Shown: in pieces, positions 23,529 to 35,344 of the stretch
Numbering within the stretch: position 1 is the stretch's first letter
How the letters are laid out: the number at the start of each line of letters is the position of its first letter
Assembly (NCBI RefSeq): GCF_030272615.1
Contig: NC_081408.1
Location: 342,699,793 to 342,763,792, forward strand
Reading direction: 5' to 3'
Origin: Cryptomeria japonica
Lineage: Eukaryota > Streptophyta > Pinopsida > Cupressales > Cupressaceae
Length of the DNA stretch: 64,000 nt
Made by a program: the position numbers and the translations under genes
The notes under the pieces: generated by a model
The model's database searches: none
The model's input: only the letters and a program-made list of their open reading frames with translations
What the model was told of the DNA's origin: nothing

Positions 23529-24003
23529 GATTTTCCCCCCAGGATACTCACCATTTGGCTTCTTAGAGGAGACACAAAACTCCTTGGGTTTGTATAGACT
23601 ACTTGTAGTCTTCTGAGGAGATGGTGATTGGGTTATCCTTCTAGTCCTAGAGGACCCTATCTGCCACCTCTTAAAAATGGCAAAAGTGGACACCCCTCTT
23701 AGGGTGTTTACACTTGTGCTACAAAGATTTCAGGTTGTGAGATGAGTTATCGCATTGTATCCACTTCCTTAGGATAGAATTGCTTGAAGTGTTTTCTTTG
23801 TGCAAACCCATGGAAATCTTGGGCTTTGTTTGAGGCTAGAAAATACACTTGGTGTTTAGAATTTAGGGAAAAAAAAAATTGCTTTAACATTGTCTTCTAT
23901 GTTTTTCAAAACCATTAATCAGAAATATCATCCATTGAAACACCCTTGAATTCAATCAAAAATAAACTTCAAATTGTCAAATTGTTTCACATTGGACTAG
24001 ACA
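23529..24003. other. Right flank of the Copia array
   Basis: Starts GATTTTCCCCCCAGG, which would originally have followed the left flank. No gene recognised. Confidence 0.35.
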
Positions 24004-24370
24004 GAATAGGTTAGCGCTTCACCAACACAAAACAACACATTTAAACTAAATAGTAGCATATTTGGACCACATTTTAACATATTGATACCTCAAAACATTA
24101 CATTGAGCCTAAACAATAGCGTATACAAATCAAATGTTAGCGCATAGACTCCACAAATTAGCGTTTTGCTATCACAAACTAGTGTATTCATACCAAAGAG
24201 TAGCACACATAGTCCCCAGATTAACGCATCAATAAAATAGAGCATTATATTACACGTAAACCCGATTTATCGTATTAGCAAAATAAATTAGCGCATAGCA
24301 AGGGCAGCATAACACATAATTTGTTCAAAGTAGTGTTTTGGTAGAACAATTTAGCATTTCAGGTTTTTGT
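24004..24370 (+). repeat. TTAGCG-motif array, copy 2
   Basis: About 15 degenerate units of roughly 20-25 bp carrying TTAGCGC(T/A) or variants (TAGTGT, TAACGC, TAGCAC), for example GGTTAGCGCTTC near 24010 and AAATTAGCGTTTTGC near 24157. It has the same orientation as copy 1 and lies on the opposite side of the Copia array. The two may be parts of one array region split by the insertion. Confidence 0.75.
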
Positions 24371-24660
24371 TTTAGCATATTGATAATCTCATACCTCAAA
24401 CAAAGAGCAGCATTTGAATTTTCCCAAGAAGATAATTATAGATCTGGATACCCATTTCAGAGTACATTATGTTTTCATGACTATTTTTTACTACGGGAAA
24501 ATCAGGTTTTGAAGGGGCCTCGAAACCCTTTACAAAGGAACCATAAAAGATAAAAGCATAAACGAGACAAACAACGAAAAAACCAACAAAGTGTTGGGCA
24601 AAAGCCAACACAAAAGTCCAACACAACCAACAATTGCCAGCAAAAACAGAAAAAGACAAA
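24371..24660 (-). repeat. Shared 3' tail of the transposon-like family, copy 2
   Basis: Read on the minus strand, the part from about 24490 to 24660 repeats the tail seen at 5273-5470: T/G-rich text, TTTGTAAAGGGTTTCG, CCCCTTCAAAACCT and TTTTCCC. The piece 24371-24489 lies beyond the shared boundary and shows nothing else. Confidence 0.65.
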
Positions 24661-25038
24661 TTACATTATGTTTTTAAGGGCATTAGCCAATTTCTCGCTA
24701 ATCCCTTGCATTTCTTTGATATTCTCCCTGAGAATTGGGATTTCCTTAGAAGAAGCCAATGCAGCCTTTTTCAGGCTCGCCCTGGTCCTTTTAGCCGCAC
24801 CTCTAGGAGCACTTTCCACATTCCTAGCCTCAGTAGCAACCTCTTCATCAAGGTCCACAATAGACTTGGTAGGGTTGGGACTATCAAGGTATTTGGCTAT
24901 TTCCTCCATGTTCCTAGTCGCAGAGTTGAGGATCTTCGGGATGAAAATTAGGAAATTCTTCATGGCAGCCTTCCCTTCCTCCAGCTTGTTGATCTGAACT
25001 TCCAGCTTCTCCACCTTTTCATCCAGTGTTTTCATCAC
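24661..25038 (-). pseudogene. Transposon-like protein C-terminal fragment, copy 2
   Basis: 125 open codons on the minus strand. They match the C-terminal coiled coil and tail of the gene at 3719-5272: EKVEKLE.QI..LEEGK, then N.EEI.K.LDS, IVDLD, AAKRTRASLKK and LANALKNIM. Unlike the plus-strand copy this segment has no frameshift, but it lacks everything upstream of the coiled coil. It is cut off at the edge of the Gypsy element region, so it is a fragment. Function unknown. Confidence 0.65.
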
Positions 25039-25489
25039 TGTTAAATTGATTCAAAATTGAGAAAAATAGGCGCAACAAGTGAATCCCTTTTGACAGTGTA
25101 GATCAAACGTCATAAGTGCATAGTTATCAATCTCTGATATCTGATTCCTTAGAATAATTTCATCATTAGGATTTATCATCCTCAATCAAGAAACAAGGGC
25201 TTTGAAATCAGATCAACTTAATCTTATCAATATGATCTTTCCTATTCGACTTATTTGAATCCTACTAAACTTGCACTTCAAATAAAGATCAAAGCTTAAA
25301 TTCCTAATTACTTGTATGCCAGTTTTGACCAAAAATAAGAGGAGGAAACTAAAACAATAGAAGCAACAAAAAAATCGACAACAATTGAGGAAAATCCTTT
25401 CTACAGATCCCGTAATCAAGATGATATGATGATGAATAACTAAGGAAAAAATCAAAGAATCCCAACAAGATCCAAAATTTGGTAAATTC
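25039..25489 (+). other. Probable leader of the Gypsy element
   Basis: AT-rich noncoding stretch between the fragment above and the first gag codons. I could not identify a 5' LTR or primer binding site here, so the element's left end is unresolved. Confidence 0.35.
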
Positions 25490-26717
25490 ATGGAAATGGT
25501 CTTAGAAATGGATAAAGAGAAATATTTCCTCATGTTGGCACATCAGGGTGTTAAGTTACCTCATGATTTTTACCTTACGCGATTGAAACAAAGTGGAAGA
25601 ACAAGTGAAACCCAAAACGATACCAGTGATGCTCAAACCCGTAATGAGAGAATTCAAAACAACTGAGAAAGGAATATGAATAATTCCCTTTTGTCTCTCA
25701 CTCAAAAAATACAAGCACTTCAAACACAAATTCAAGACATGCAAAGAGAAACTACAAAGAGATACTCCCTGCAAGATATCTGCCCTTATTTGTTTGACAG
25801 AAATCTAAACACGATACCATTCCCTCCAAATTGTGAAATCCCTGAATATGATAAATATAGTGGTAGAATTAATCTGCAAGACCACGAGGGAGTTTTGCAA
25901 AATGATCATGGAGTTTTCATATGAAGACACTTATCCAATAAGGTTATTCCCAAAGAGTTTAGGCAGCCAAGCCATGGAATGGTTCTCTAAACTCCTACCT
26001 GGCATTAGAACTTTTGACAGATTGGTGGATAAGTTTGTATATCAATACTCATATAACATTCAACATGAGATAACCATGTTAGACTTGTGCAACACAAAAC
26101 AGAAAAATGGGGAACCATTCATGACATTTTTACAAAGGTGGAGATGATTGTTTGCAAGATATCCTCGTCTTGTACCTGATAATGAAAAGCTGGACATTTT
26201 CATTGACAATCTAAATGAGAAAATAAGCTATAGACTTAAACTGCAATGTCCACCAAGTTTTGACAAGATGATTGAAAATGGAATCAAGATTGAGGAATCT
26301 TTGGTCAAGAAAGAAGTGTCGAAACTTTATAAAGAAGGGGCTAATTCTTCCAACAACACTAATAACAACACTGACAAACCCAAGTTTTAGAACATGAATA
26401 GAAATATTGGCAATGATGGAATAGTAGACGCTAACAATTTGAAACCAAATAAACCTATATTCAATCTATCAAGTCACACAACAACGGTTAATTTGAATAA
26501 TAACAAACCTAAACCACCTTTCACTACTTTCCGCAAAAAAATCACACCTATCGGTGAACCACTTGAATCGATATTAAAAACACTCATTGCAAAAAAATTG
26601 ATTACATTACCAGAAATAAAAGATTTTGAGCCAAAGGTTAAAAATGCCTGGTGGAATGACAATCATTATTGTAATTATCATCGAAGTAAAGGACATCAAA
26701 CAAATGATTGTCAATGA
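25490..26717 (+). pseudogene. Gypsy gag with zinc knuckle
   Basis: A Ty3/Gypsy Gag. The first good ATG is at 25490 (MEMVLEMDKEKYF). Family motifs follow: ICPYLFDRNLN, IPEYDKYSGR, LFPKSLGSQAMEWF, FVYQYSYNIQHE and LCNTKQKNGEPF. Near 26672-26713 there is a CX2HX4HX4C knuckle (CNYHRSKGHQTNDC), the variant seen in plant Gypsy elements of the Tat/Athila type. Breaks are TGA near 25664, a frameshift near 25880, TGA at 26145-26147, TAG at 26388-26390 and TGA at 26715-26717. The same Gag fold, much diverged, is encoded on the minus strand at 35345-38773. Confidence 0.82.
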
Positions 26718-28016
26718 TTGAAACATGACATTCAAGAATTGATGGACAACAAGGTTATAACCATGGACGAACATACAACCAACGAATCGCACATTGTGTT
26801 CAAAACTCTGTTACCAAATTACGAAAAGGGAGAAATCTCAACACCACTGAATAACAAAGGCAAAGAGAAAGTGAATTATGCTCACACTTATGATAATGTG
26901 GCTAATGCTATTATAATCAAAGAAAAGCAACAACTATAACTTGCACATGCCATCACAATTAGTAAAGCTAAGGTCACTTTAACAGGTCGTACAACAAACA
27001 CATCATCCACTTATAAACAATATAATATAGTGGACCAATTGTAGAAGAACCCCACCCAAATATCAATACTAGAGCTTTTAAAACTATCGCCCACGCATAA
27101 AGAAATTTTAGAAAGAGCTCTAGTACATACCACAGTCCCCAAAGACCTGGGTGTTGATCAATTCCAAACCATAGTGGGATACCTAATACCACCTCATTGT
27201 CTATCCTTCACTGAAGATGATGACATGTCTTTAGAAAATCCACATAATGCTCCCTTGCATATCAAAGTTATCATCCATAAAACACGTGTGAAACGTGTTC
27301 TAATAGATAGAGGGGTTGGCCTAAATAATTGTTCATTAAGTCCTGTTCGTGTTTTAGTCTATTCGAAAGATGCAGTTGAGCCTCGCAAAAAGATCACAAT
27401 CAAAGCTTATAATGAAGAAGAGCGTTCCTCCAAAGGAATCGTAGTGTTGCCGACCAGAGTAGGACCTTTGCAAAAAGATATAGTGTGTCAAGTTTTGGAC
27501 CTGAATTTATCTTACAATATACTTTTAAGAAGACCATGGATCCATGACATGCAAGCTATTCCTTCAACTTACCACCAGTACTTGAAGTTTGCCTACAATG
27601 GACAAGAGATCACAATTTTAGCAGACTCAAATCTGTCCCAATATTGCAGTAATTTGAAACCAGTGCAAGAGGTTATTGTTCCACACAGCAAAGAAACACC
27701 TTCTTCTAGTGCACCACCCAAAGAGAAGGCATTTGCCTCAATCTTGGCAAGTTTTGAGAAAAAGGTTTAGCTGAAAGACAAAGGGGTAGGATAATATTCA
27801 TTGCCAGATTTACCACTCTCTCCAAAATCACATGGAAGGCCATTGACGTTAAAACAACTACCAGTCTCAAAATCACTTAGAATACATGATAAATCATTTG
27901 TCAAAGTAGGAACTCTAGCTGAAGAAACCAAGGATAAAGATGTTTTACAATGGTTATATAAAGATGAAGAAGAGGTTCAACCAGAGGTTAACAATGTTAG
28001 CATCCCAATTGAGTAG
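26718..28016 (+). pseudogene. Gypsy protease region
   Basis: Same frame as late gag. The aspartic protease is recognised by RVLIDRGVGLNNCS near 27297-27340 (usual D-S/T/N-G, here DRG) and by the C-terminal RRPWIHDMQAIPSTYHQYLKF block near 27525-27590. In-frame stops are at 26937-26939, near 27042, at 27768-27770 and 28014-28016. Its layout parallels the protease-like segment of the intact minus-strand ORF at 35345-38773. Confidence 0.78.
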
Positions 28017-28139
28017 TATGGAAAAGGATATTGATATCATGTGGAAAATGCAACATGGTGGTAGTGGTCTTGTAGGCAAAATAAAATAAGGTATCTTATA
28101 ACCTATACAACCTGCTTCTCAACATGCTAAATAAAAATT

Positions 28140-28485
28140 AGGACTGGGTTTGGATAGAACAATCTAGATCCACAACAAGAAGAAGCAACTCGCAGGCAAC
28201 AAGAAGAAGAATATCAACGAAAACAAGAAGAAATTGCCATTGGGGGAGAAGAAGAAGCCTCACAAAAACAATAAGAAGAAGCAATCTTCAAACAACAACA
28301 AGAAGAAGAAGTTCGTAAGCAGCAGGAAGAGGCAGAGGAAAGAAAATTGGAAGAACTTGCTCTAAAGAGAGAAGAAGGTACTCACAATCTCTATAAACAA
28401 ATCCTCAGATTCAAAGCTTCTAGTGAAACAGATTCCAATGAGTGGGAATGGGATTCCTATCATTATGAACAATCCTCTGAAGTCT
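28140..28485 (+). repeat. CAA/GAA-rich linker of the Gypsy polyprotein
   Basis: Dense CAA, CAG, GAA and GAG codons give a Q/E-rich stretch (RQQEEEYQRKQEE, KQQQEEEVRKQQEE) ending in an acidic, W-containing segment. Stops interrupt it. It lies between protease and RT and probably encodes a flexible or coiled linker that expanded by slippage. Confidence 0.6.
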
Positions 28486-28527
28486 GATGTTATGCAAAAT
28501 ATGTTGACATTGATATAGTTTACTTGT

Positions 28528-29067
28528 ATGAAGGACAAACGTCAGTACATACCACTTGAATTAGTATCACAATCTATCGATTATGACTCCATCGAGGATG
28601 ATCAGGAAGTACTCGCGAGAGGTCATTATGAGGAGGGTAACATCTTGGACTTAGAAATAATCATTGAAGACTTTGATATCTCCATTATGACCTCTAATAT
28701 CGTGGACACACAACAATATGATTATCCTTTACCTTTGATACACCCCAAACTTATTGATTGGGAAAACAATGGACCCATTGAAATAGATACCTTTCCCAAT
28801 GATCATGCCATTGCTCTCTATCTCAATAAAGTAGAACCTAAAACAACTTCCACTAGTGATTTCACTAATGCATCTTCTAGTCAAGGGGGTGCCAAATCTC
28901 TTAGTCACAAAAGTGAAAATAAAAAAATAAATATCAGATCTAATGTTGAAAACCATTTAATGGCAACACTAGATCAAGGAAAAGTAAAAAGAAAGGATGT
29001 ATCTGATGGTGAAAACCTACTTGAGGTGACAAAGGATGGGAGATTTAACACTCATCCCAAATATTAT
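28528..29067 (+). pseudogene. Gypsy polyprotein segment before RT
   Basis: 180 open codons, acidic and without catalytic motifs, in a different frame from the protease. They end at a TAG that is followed by pre-RT text (KPVEAINIGTSSNPK). The position suggests the spacer between protease and RT in Tat-type elements. Confidence 0.6.
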
Positions 29068-29072
29068 TAGAA

Positions 29073-30560
29073 ACGATCTTCCATATTGATTAAGCCAGTG
29101 GAAGCAATCAACATTGGTACATCAAGCAATCCCAAGATTTTACATCCAACAACATAACTGTCAGAGCAAGAGAAGCAAAAATACATTAGGTTTTTCAAGC
29201 ATAGACAAATAAACTTTGACTGGTCATATGCAAACATGATAGGGTTAGATCCAGATCTCATAATGCATTATTTGAATGTTTCACCAAAGGCCAAACCAGT
29301 AAAACAGAAGCTGAGAAAGATGCATCCTCAGATAGCCTTACTTTTTAAAGTAGAATTGAAGAAACTATTAGATGTGGGGTTTATCGGGCCTATACCGTAT
29401 ACAAAGGGTATCAAATATAGCTCCTATTTCCAAGCCAGACAAAAGTATCAGTGTATGCACAGACTTTAGATATCTCAATAAAGCATGTCCAAAGGATGAA
29501 TTTTGGTTACCAAACATAGATATCATTGTGGGTTTAACAACTGGACATGCCATGTTTTCTTTAATGGACGGTTTCTCAGGGTATAATCAAACCAAAATAG
29601 CACCCAAATATCAGGAGAAGACAACTTTCACGTGCCCTTGGGGTAATTTTTGCTGGAACGTCATGCCTTTTAGACTCAAGAATGCAGGGGCTACATATCA
29701 AAGAGTGATGACAACAATTTTCCATGATATGATGTACACCTTTATGGAAGATTATGTTGATGATTTATTGAAAAAATGAAACACTAGAGAGGCACATCTG
29801 GAATCTTGGGTAAGATCTTTGATCGATTGGAAAAATACAAGTTACAACTAAATCCAAAGAAATGCGCTTTTGGAGTCACATCTAGCAGGCTTCTGGGATA
29901 TATTGTTTTAATGCGAGGGATAGAAGTTGATCTAGCTAAAGTAAAGGCAATAATGGAAATGGAATCTCCCAAAAATATAAGTTAGCTACGATCTCTTCAA
30001 GGAAGACTTCAATCCATCAGATGATTCATTTCTTAATTAGCAAATCAATGCCACCCATTTACTCATCTATTGCATAAAAATGTTCAACAAGCCTTTGACA
30101 AGATAAAGGAATATTTGATAAATCCACTTGTGTCAATGTCACCAATTGAAGGCAAGTCATTGTTGCTTTATTATTTAACCACTTATGTATCACTGGGAGC
30201 TCTACTACCACAACAAGATCATGAAAGGAAAGAATGAGCCATTTATTATCTCAACAAGACCTTAGTTGGGTACAAGCTCAACTACTCATCAATTGAGAAA
30301 GCATGCTTAGCTACAATGTTTGCATCCTGAAATCTGTGATACTGTATGCTAACTCACCCAGTCAAGCTGACAGCCAAAATAGATCCATTGAAATATATTC
30401 TCAGCAAGGTAGCCTTAACAGGTAGGTTAGCAAAGTGGGTAATGATCTTGAGTGAATTTGATATTGAGTATGTTGATAGAAAAGTCATAAAAGGTAAAGT
30501 AATTGCCAACCAACTAGAATAAGAACCACTTCAAGATAAAAATCTATTGCACATTGAATT
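29073..30560 (+). pseudogene. Gypsy reverse transcriptase with connection domain
   Basis: RT motifs in order: KQKLRKMHPQIA, GFIGPI, RYLNKACPKDEFWLPNID, SLMDGFSGYNQ (first catalytic Asp), FTCPWGNFCWNVMPFRLKNAGATYQR and YVDDLL (catalytic pair) near 29755. The thumb and connection (LQLNPKKCAFGVTS) continue with stops near 29778, 29984, 30024 and 30238. A frameshift near 29400 separates the first two open parts. All RT catalytic Asp residues remain, but the reading frame does not. Confidence 0.85.
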
Positions 30561-30579
30561 CCCAGATGTAGTTGTCCTT

Positions 30580-31041
30580 ACAAACACAGAGACAACTTGG
30601 AAGTTGTATTTTGATGATTCTTATACCCATCATGGATAAGGAGCGGGCATACTATTCATCATACCTAAAGGTCACACCATGTCTAAATCATACAGATTGA
30701 GTTTCCCATGTACCAACAACATGGGAAAATATGAGGCATTGGTCATAGGAATCAAAATGACTATAGAATGGAACATCACACAATTACGTATTTATGGAGG
30801 TTCTCAACTGATAATCAATAAAGTCAATGATGACTATCAAACAAAAAATGATAAACTAATATCTTGTAAAAAGATGGTTGATGGATTCAAAAAGTATTTT
30901 GTGGAATCACTTTCAAACAAATTCCAAGGAATGACAATAAAGCAACAAATTTCATGGCTACGATTTCTTCTTTACTCCAAACAAAGACAATCAAGATCAT
31001 TACGAATTCCTAGTGGAAGAATTGTTTTACCCCACTTATGA
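30580..31041 (+). pseudogene. Gypsy RNase H
   Basis: WKLYFDDSYTHHG followed by a stop, then AGILFIIPKG, CTNNMGKYEALVIGI (RNase H Glu motif) and IYGGSQLIINKVN. The order is typical of the RNase H of Tat-type elements. The frame is lost at the end through a shift near 30950. Confidence 0.8.
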
Positions 31042-32338
31042 TTGTCTTGATACCCAACTGATTTGTCGCCTAGTTGGACCTGATTCCTCCCGTTATGGCC
31101 AAATATATACATATTTGAAAGATAACACTCTTCCTCCTGATCTTTCCAAGAACCAAAAATGAATCTTCATTCAACAATCCACTCACTATACTATCATTGC
31201 AAATACACTTTATAGACGCGGTTTAGATGGTACTCTCCTCAGGTGCCTTGAGTAGAAAGAAATTGAGAAGGCCTTAAAAGAAGTTCATAATAGTATCTGT
31301 GGCACTCATTCAAGTGGTCTTACTCTAGTGAAGAAACTCATACAATTGGGCTATTATTGGCCAGCTATGGAAAAGGATTCTTTTCAATTCGCTAAGAAGT
31401 GCAAGCAATGTCAAATTCATGGAAATCTCATACATGCACCAACTCACGAGCTTCATGCTCTAGAAACTTCTTAGACTTTTTGTCAATGGGGTCTTGATCT
31501 AATAGGAAAGATTCATCCACCTTCATCTAATGGTCATAAATTTATCCTCACAGTTACCGAGTACTTCACAAAATGGATTAAGGCGGTACCTCTCATAAAT
31601 GTCACTGGGGAAAAAATTGCTATACTCAACTACATCATCTGTTGCTATGGCATTCCTATTTCTATCATCACAGACAATGGAAGACCTTTTAAGAATCTGG
31701 ATGTCAAAGAGCTTTGTGAGAAATTTAAGATCTAGCATAGATTCTCTACACCATATTATCTGCAAGGGAATGGTCAAGCAACGTCCAATAAAATTATTTT
31801 GAAAATCCTCAAGAAGACTGTCAATGACGCTGGCAGATATTGACATGTTGTGTTGAATCCTGCTCTGTGGGCATATTGTACCAGTATCCACACACCCACA
31901 GGTGCCACACAATACTCTCTGATTTATGGATCTGAAGCAATATTGCCTATCAAGGTGGAGATACCTTCCCTGCACGTATCATTCAAGAGTCTTATTCTAG
32001 ATGAAGAACAACGAGTGTCAAGGCCACAAGAGCAAGAATTATTGCAAGAATGTCGCCAAAATGCCTTTGATCAATTGAGCGCATATCAAAAGCGAATGTG
32101 CACAAGTTATAATCACAAGGTTAGGTCCAAGGCATTTCGGGTTGGAGATCTAGTGCTGAAAGAAAATATGCGTAACTAGCAAGATCAAGAAAATAAAGGG
32201 AAGTTTGAGTCGAACTGGTTGGGTCCTTTTGTCATCACCACCGTATATGGATCTGGAGATTATCAATTGTCAACACCAGAAGGGGATTTATTTGATGATC
32301 CTATCAACAACTTACATTTGAAGAATTTTTATGTCTAA
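31042..32338 (+). pseudogene. Gypsy integrase
   Basis: The zinc-binding part (GTHSSGLTLVKKLIQLGYYW, CKQCQIHG) is followed by the core: WGLDLIG (first Asp) and ITDNGRPF (second Asp). At the third position the text reads NGQATSNK, where the family normally has a Glu-containing motif, so the catalytic Glu appears deleted. The GPF-type end (NWLGPFVI) and NLHLKNFYV stop follow. Stops or shifts lie near 31471, 31733, 31841 and 32177. No chromodomain is visible. Confidence 0.83.
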
Positions 32339-33361
32339 AAAATCAAAAATAAAAAAATTAAAATCTGAAAAATACAAAAAAAAAAGTTCTAAAAAAACAA
32401 CAACAAAAAATTAGAAAAATAAAAAATAAAAAAAAGGAAAATGAGAAAAAGTGCAATAAAAACAAACGTTGAAAACCTGGAAACAAGTGTTATTTGTCGA
32501 TTACCTCTTCCATCTATTATGTCATGCATCTTTCCGCTTGCATCCATCTATTGCCATTGTACATATCCATAATAAAGCCTTTTGTACCTGATCAAGCCTC
32601 AAACACAATTCTCACCGTGGTTTGGATCATTGTATATATCCATGATAAATGGTTATTTCAAACTGGGGGCAAAATCTTGAACCTAGTTGGGGGCAATATG
32701 CATTAAGCTTAAACACAACAGGCTGAGCAACATCAAGATGATACTTGTAAAACATAAATCTTGACATATGAAATTGAACATTGATCAAAACTTAACAAAT
32801 ATCGAAATCTAATTAAAACATAACACAAGACAAATACTAATGGATGATATCTTCTAAATCATGGTTGCAACACTTTAGCATGAATGTTTGACTGTTGTTT
32901 CTTGATTTTTGCTATCATGCTTCCTGAGTAACTCAAGGATGTTTCTAACTAGAGGACAAAGGAAGGAGCACGATCTTCTTTTTCGTTTGTTGTCTATCAA
33001 TTAATCATTAGTACTGTGCAAATTTGTTGTAGGACATGATCAACCATATATCATCGATGACATTTCGGATTTGTATAGGAAAATGATTAATGTTTATCTG
33101 TTGCACGCAAGTGATACTCGGGTCATCTGGGTTAAATCATACCTTGATGCTAGTGTTAAATTGCAATATAAAAGTCTAGGTAAGCAACACACGGGTCATC
33201 ATGGTCTAACTATACCATTAATGATTGTACTAACTTACCACATTTCAAAAGGCTCAATGATGATAAAAGGCATGATCAAATGACCGATATGATGGATGCA
33301 TTTCATTAATTAGTGTTCGCATAAGTAGAGTAGATTGCATTCATATTGCGCCTTACATATC
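32339..33361 (+). other. Gypsy 3' noncoding region with G-rich tracts
   Basis: A strongly A-rich stretch (about 32339-32470) follows the integrase stop. Two G-rich phrases, ACTGGGGGCAAAATCTTG and TTGGGGGCAAT (32659-32698), resemble the polypurine area of Tat/Athila-type elements. I could not identify a 3' LTR. The region ends with ATATC at 33357-33361, the left target-site duplication of the next element. Confidence 0.5.
33357..33361. repeat. Target-site duplication, left copy
   Basis: ATATC directly flanks the left LTR; the identical pentamer follows the right LTR at 41188-41192. Confidence 0.93.
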
Positions 33362-34599
33362 TGTAAAGCGGAAAAATCGCGATCGAACCCTAGTTGCTCT
33401 CCCCTCTTCCGACTCCGAGGAGAGAGAAGGGAGGTTCGCTAGGATTCGATGGTTTTTCACTTAGGGGAGAGACTTTACATTCAAAAGAGGGGTTGAAACT
33501 CATAAGATCCAATCCCACACAATGTAAGATTGGATGCTAAATGAATTTCAAGGGTTAGGAAAGTAAGGCTACCCTCTTTTGTAAAGAATGTTGTTAAGGA
33601 AATTAAGCTAGGAATGCATAGAAAGTCATAAAGATTCGCTTATAAACTGAGTTCGGGTTATAGGATGAAGCTGCGGACCTGGAATTAGCAGTAAAATGTC
33701 GACACGGCGCTGTCCTGCAAATTTGAGCAAAAGTTGTTGGGACGATGGCGCCCGACGCCACGGTCCTCCGAAAAATCCGCGAAACGAAGGGGGATCTGTT
33801 CGTCTCTGCACAAGGATTCCAGATCTTCAATTTCAGCCGCGTATCTGCAACCTACACACAGAAAAGCGAAGACGATTGGGGGGTTAGGGATTAGGGGTTT
33901 GCCTTTAGGTCAAACCCCGGTTTTGGAATTAACCAAGAAATGAGCAAGAGCTGTAAATGTAAATGACTGTAAAACAAGTACTAATACCTTGTTCTAAGGA
34001 TGTTTGTATCCTTATGTGCGAAGGTTTAGATGTTGTATGTTGTATGTTGTAGTAGTATGTAGTATGTGATCTCCTCTTCAATGGTTGAATCCTTGTCTTG
34101 AATGCAACACTTAGCCTTGAATGGAGACTTGAAATGATCAATTGCTTGAAGGAATGCTTGAATGCTTGAATGCTTGAGTATAATTTCCACGCTTTGTACA
34201 CATCTCCTCTTCATCCCAAATGAGAGAGAAAAATGTAGTTTATATACTTGTCATTTAGGGCTGATAGACTGATTTTCCCGACCTTAGGCCGACCAGGAAA
34301 GTTAATTTCCAATTTGCAAACAAAAAGACCCGAGACCCCTTAGGAGACCGGGCCCAAAATAGGACCCAGGGACCAGGGCGCTGGGCGCCCTGGTCCTGAG
34401 GGACCAAGGCGCTGGGCACTCTGGTCCCACCTCCCGGGACATCAGGGTGCAAGGAGGTTCAGGCCAGGGTACTTGAAAAATGCAGTTTTCAGTGTTGTGA
34501 GCAAGTTTCAGGGTCTCCATTCAGGTTGCATGTTGCGTCGCCATCGTGAAGACCGAAATGCAGTCGAAATTGCAAGTGTCGCAATTTTAGGACGCTACA
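33362..34599 (-). mobile_element. 3' LTR of the gag-only Gypsy element
   Basis: 1238 bp, collinear with the other LTR. It contains a perfect hairpin (12-bp arms at 34370-34381 and 34385-34396, loop TGG), an imperfect neighbouring copy at about 34399-34428, and a related GC palindrome at 33739-33766. The palindrome has one G-to-A change compared with the right LTR. Small TGTATGTTGTATGTTG and GAATGCTTGAATGCTTG slippage repeats lie near 34031 and 34150. Confidence 0.92.
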
Positions 34600-35344
34600 T
34601 TTAGCCCCCACTTTAGTGGGAGTATGTATGCTCATACTTCCGGTAAAGTACAAGGAAACAACATTGAAAGACTTTCACCACGTCAAGGAGGCAAGATACA
34701 CCAAGCCCCCAGTGGACTAAGGATCTTACGACTTCGATTGACAAAGTAAAAAGGGAAGATCGCGAGGAAGAACCATGACTGTCAGTAGTAAGGCTCCCTC
34801 ACTATGAGTCACGCAAGAAAGATATCAAAAATTTTCAAGGCAAGGCTAAATTTGCCAAGAAATTTTCAAGTATCTTGAAAAGATATGAACGGGATGTATG
34901 CCCCCCTACGTTAAAGCGATCGCACACGCCTCACCGGGGGTGATTGTTTTAACGTAGTGATACACATAAGAAATGAGAAAGGAAAGGAGCACGTTATCGC
35001 AAGGATTTAGCCCCCAAGTGTGAGATAAACCCAAGGATAATAGACACAAAACACAAAGCACAAGGTGACTTCGCTTTCCTCGGGGTCAGTATGCTGTATG
35101 ATAATTCATGTATATCTATCATATGTATGTATGCATAATTGTTCTTCATTCCCCAATCAAGGAAGGTCACCTAGAAGAAGGGAACACATGTGTCTTTTGA
35201 GTCAACATGAGAGAGATCGAGAGATCTCAATGCTTTGCATCGTCCTCAAGTAGACAACACTAAGGACAACAAATAGAAGAATGAGAATAAAATATAGAAG
35301 AAGTAACACAAGAGAGGAGGAGAGAATCTGCTATGCTAATGTAA
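34600..35344 (-). other. 3' noncoding region and polypurine tract of the gag-only element
   Basis: Read on the minus strand, the region after the ORF runs 745 bp to the 3' LTR and ends in GTGGGGGCTAAA, a purine-rich tract directly next to the LTR. No further ORF or pol remnant is visible. Confidence 0.75.

Noticed and set aside
24396-25038. Plus-strand open frames opposite the transposon-like fragment
   Set aside because: The minus-strand reading matches a second copy in the window, the plus-strand readings do not.
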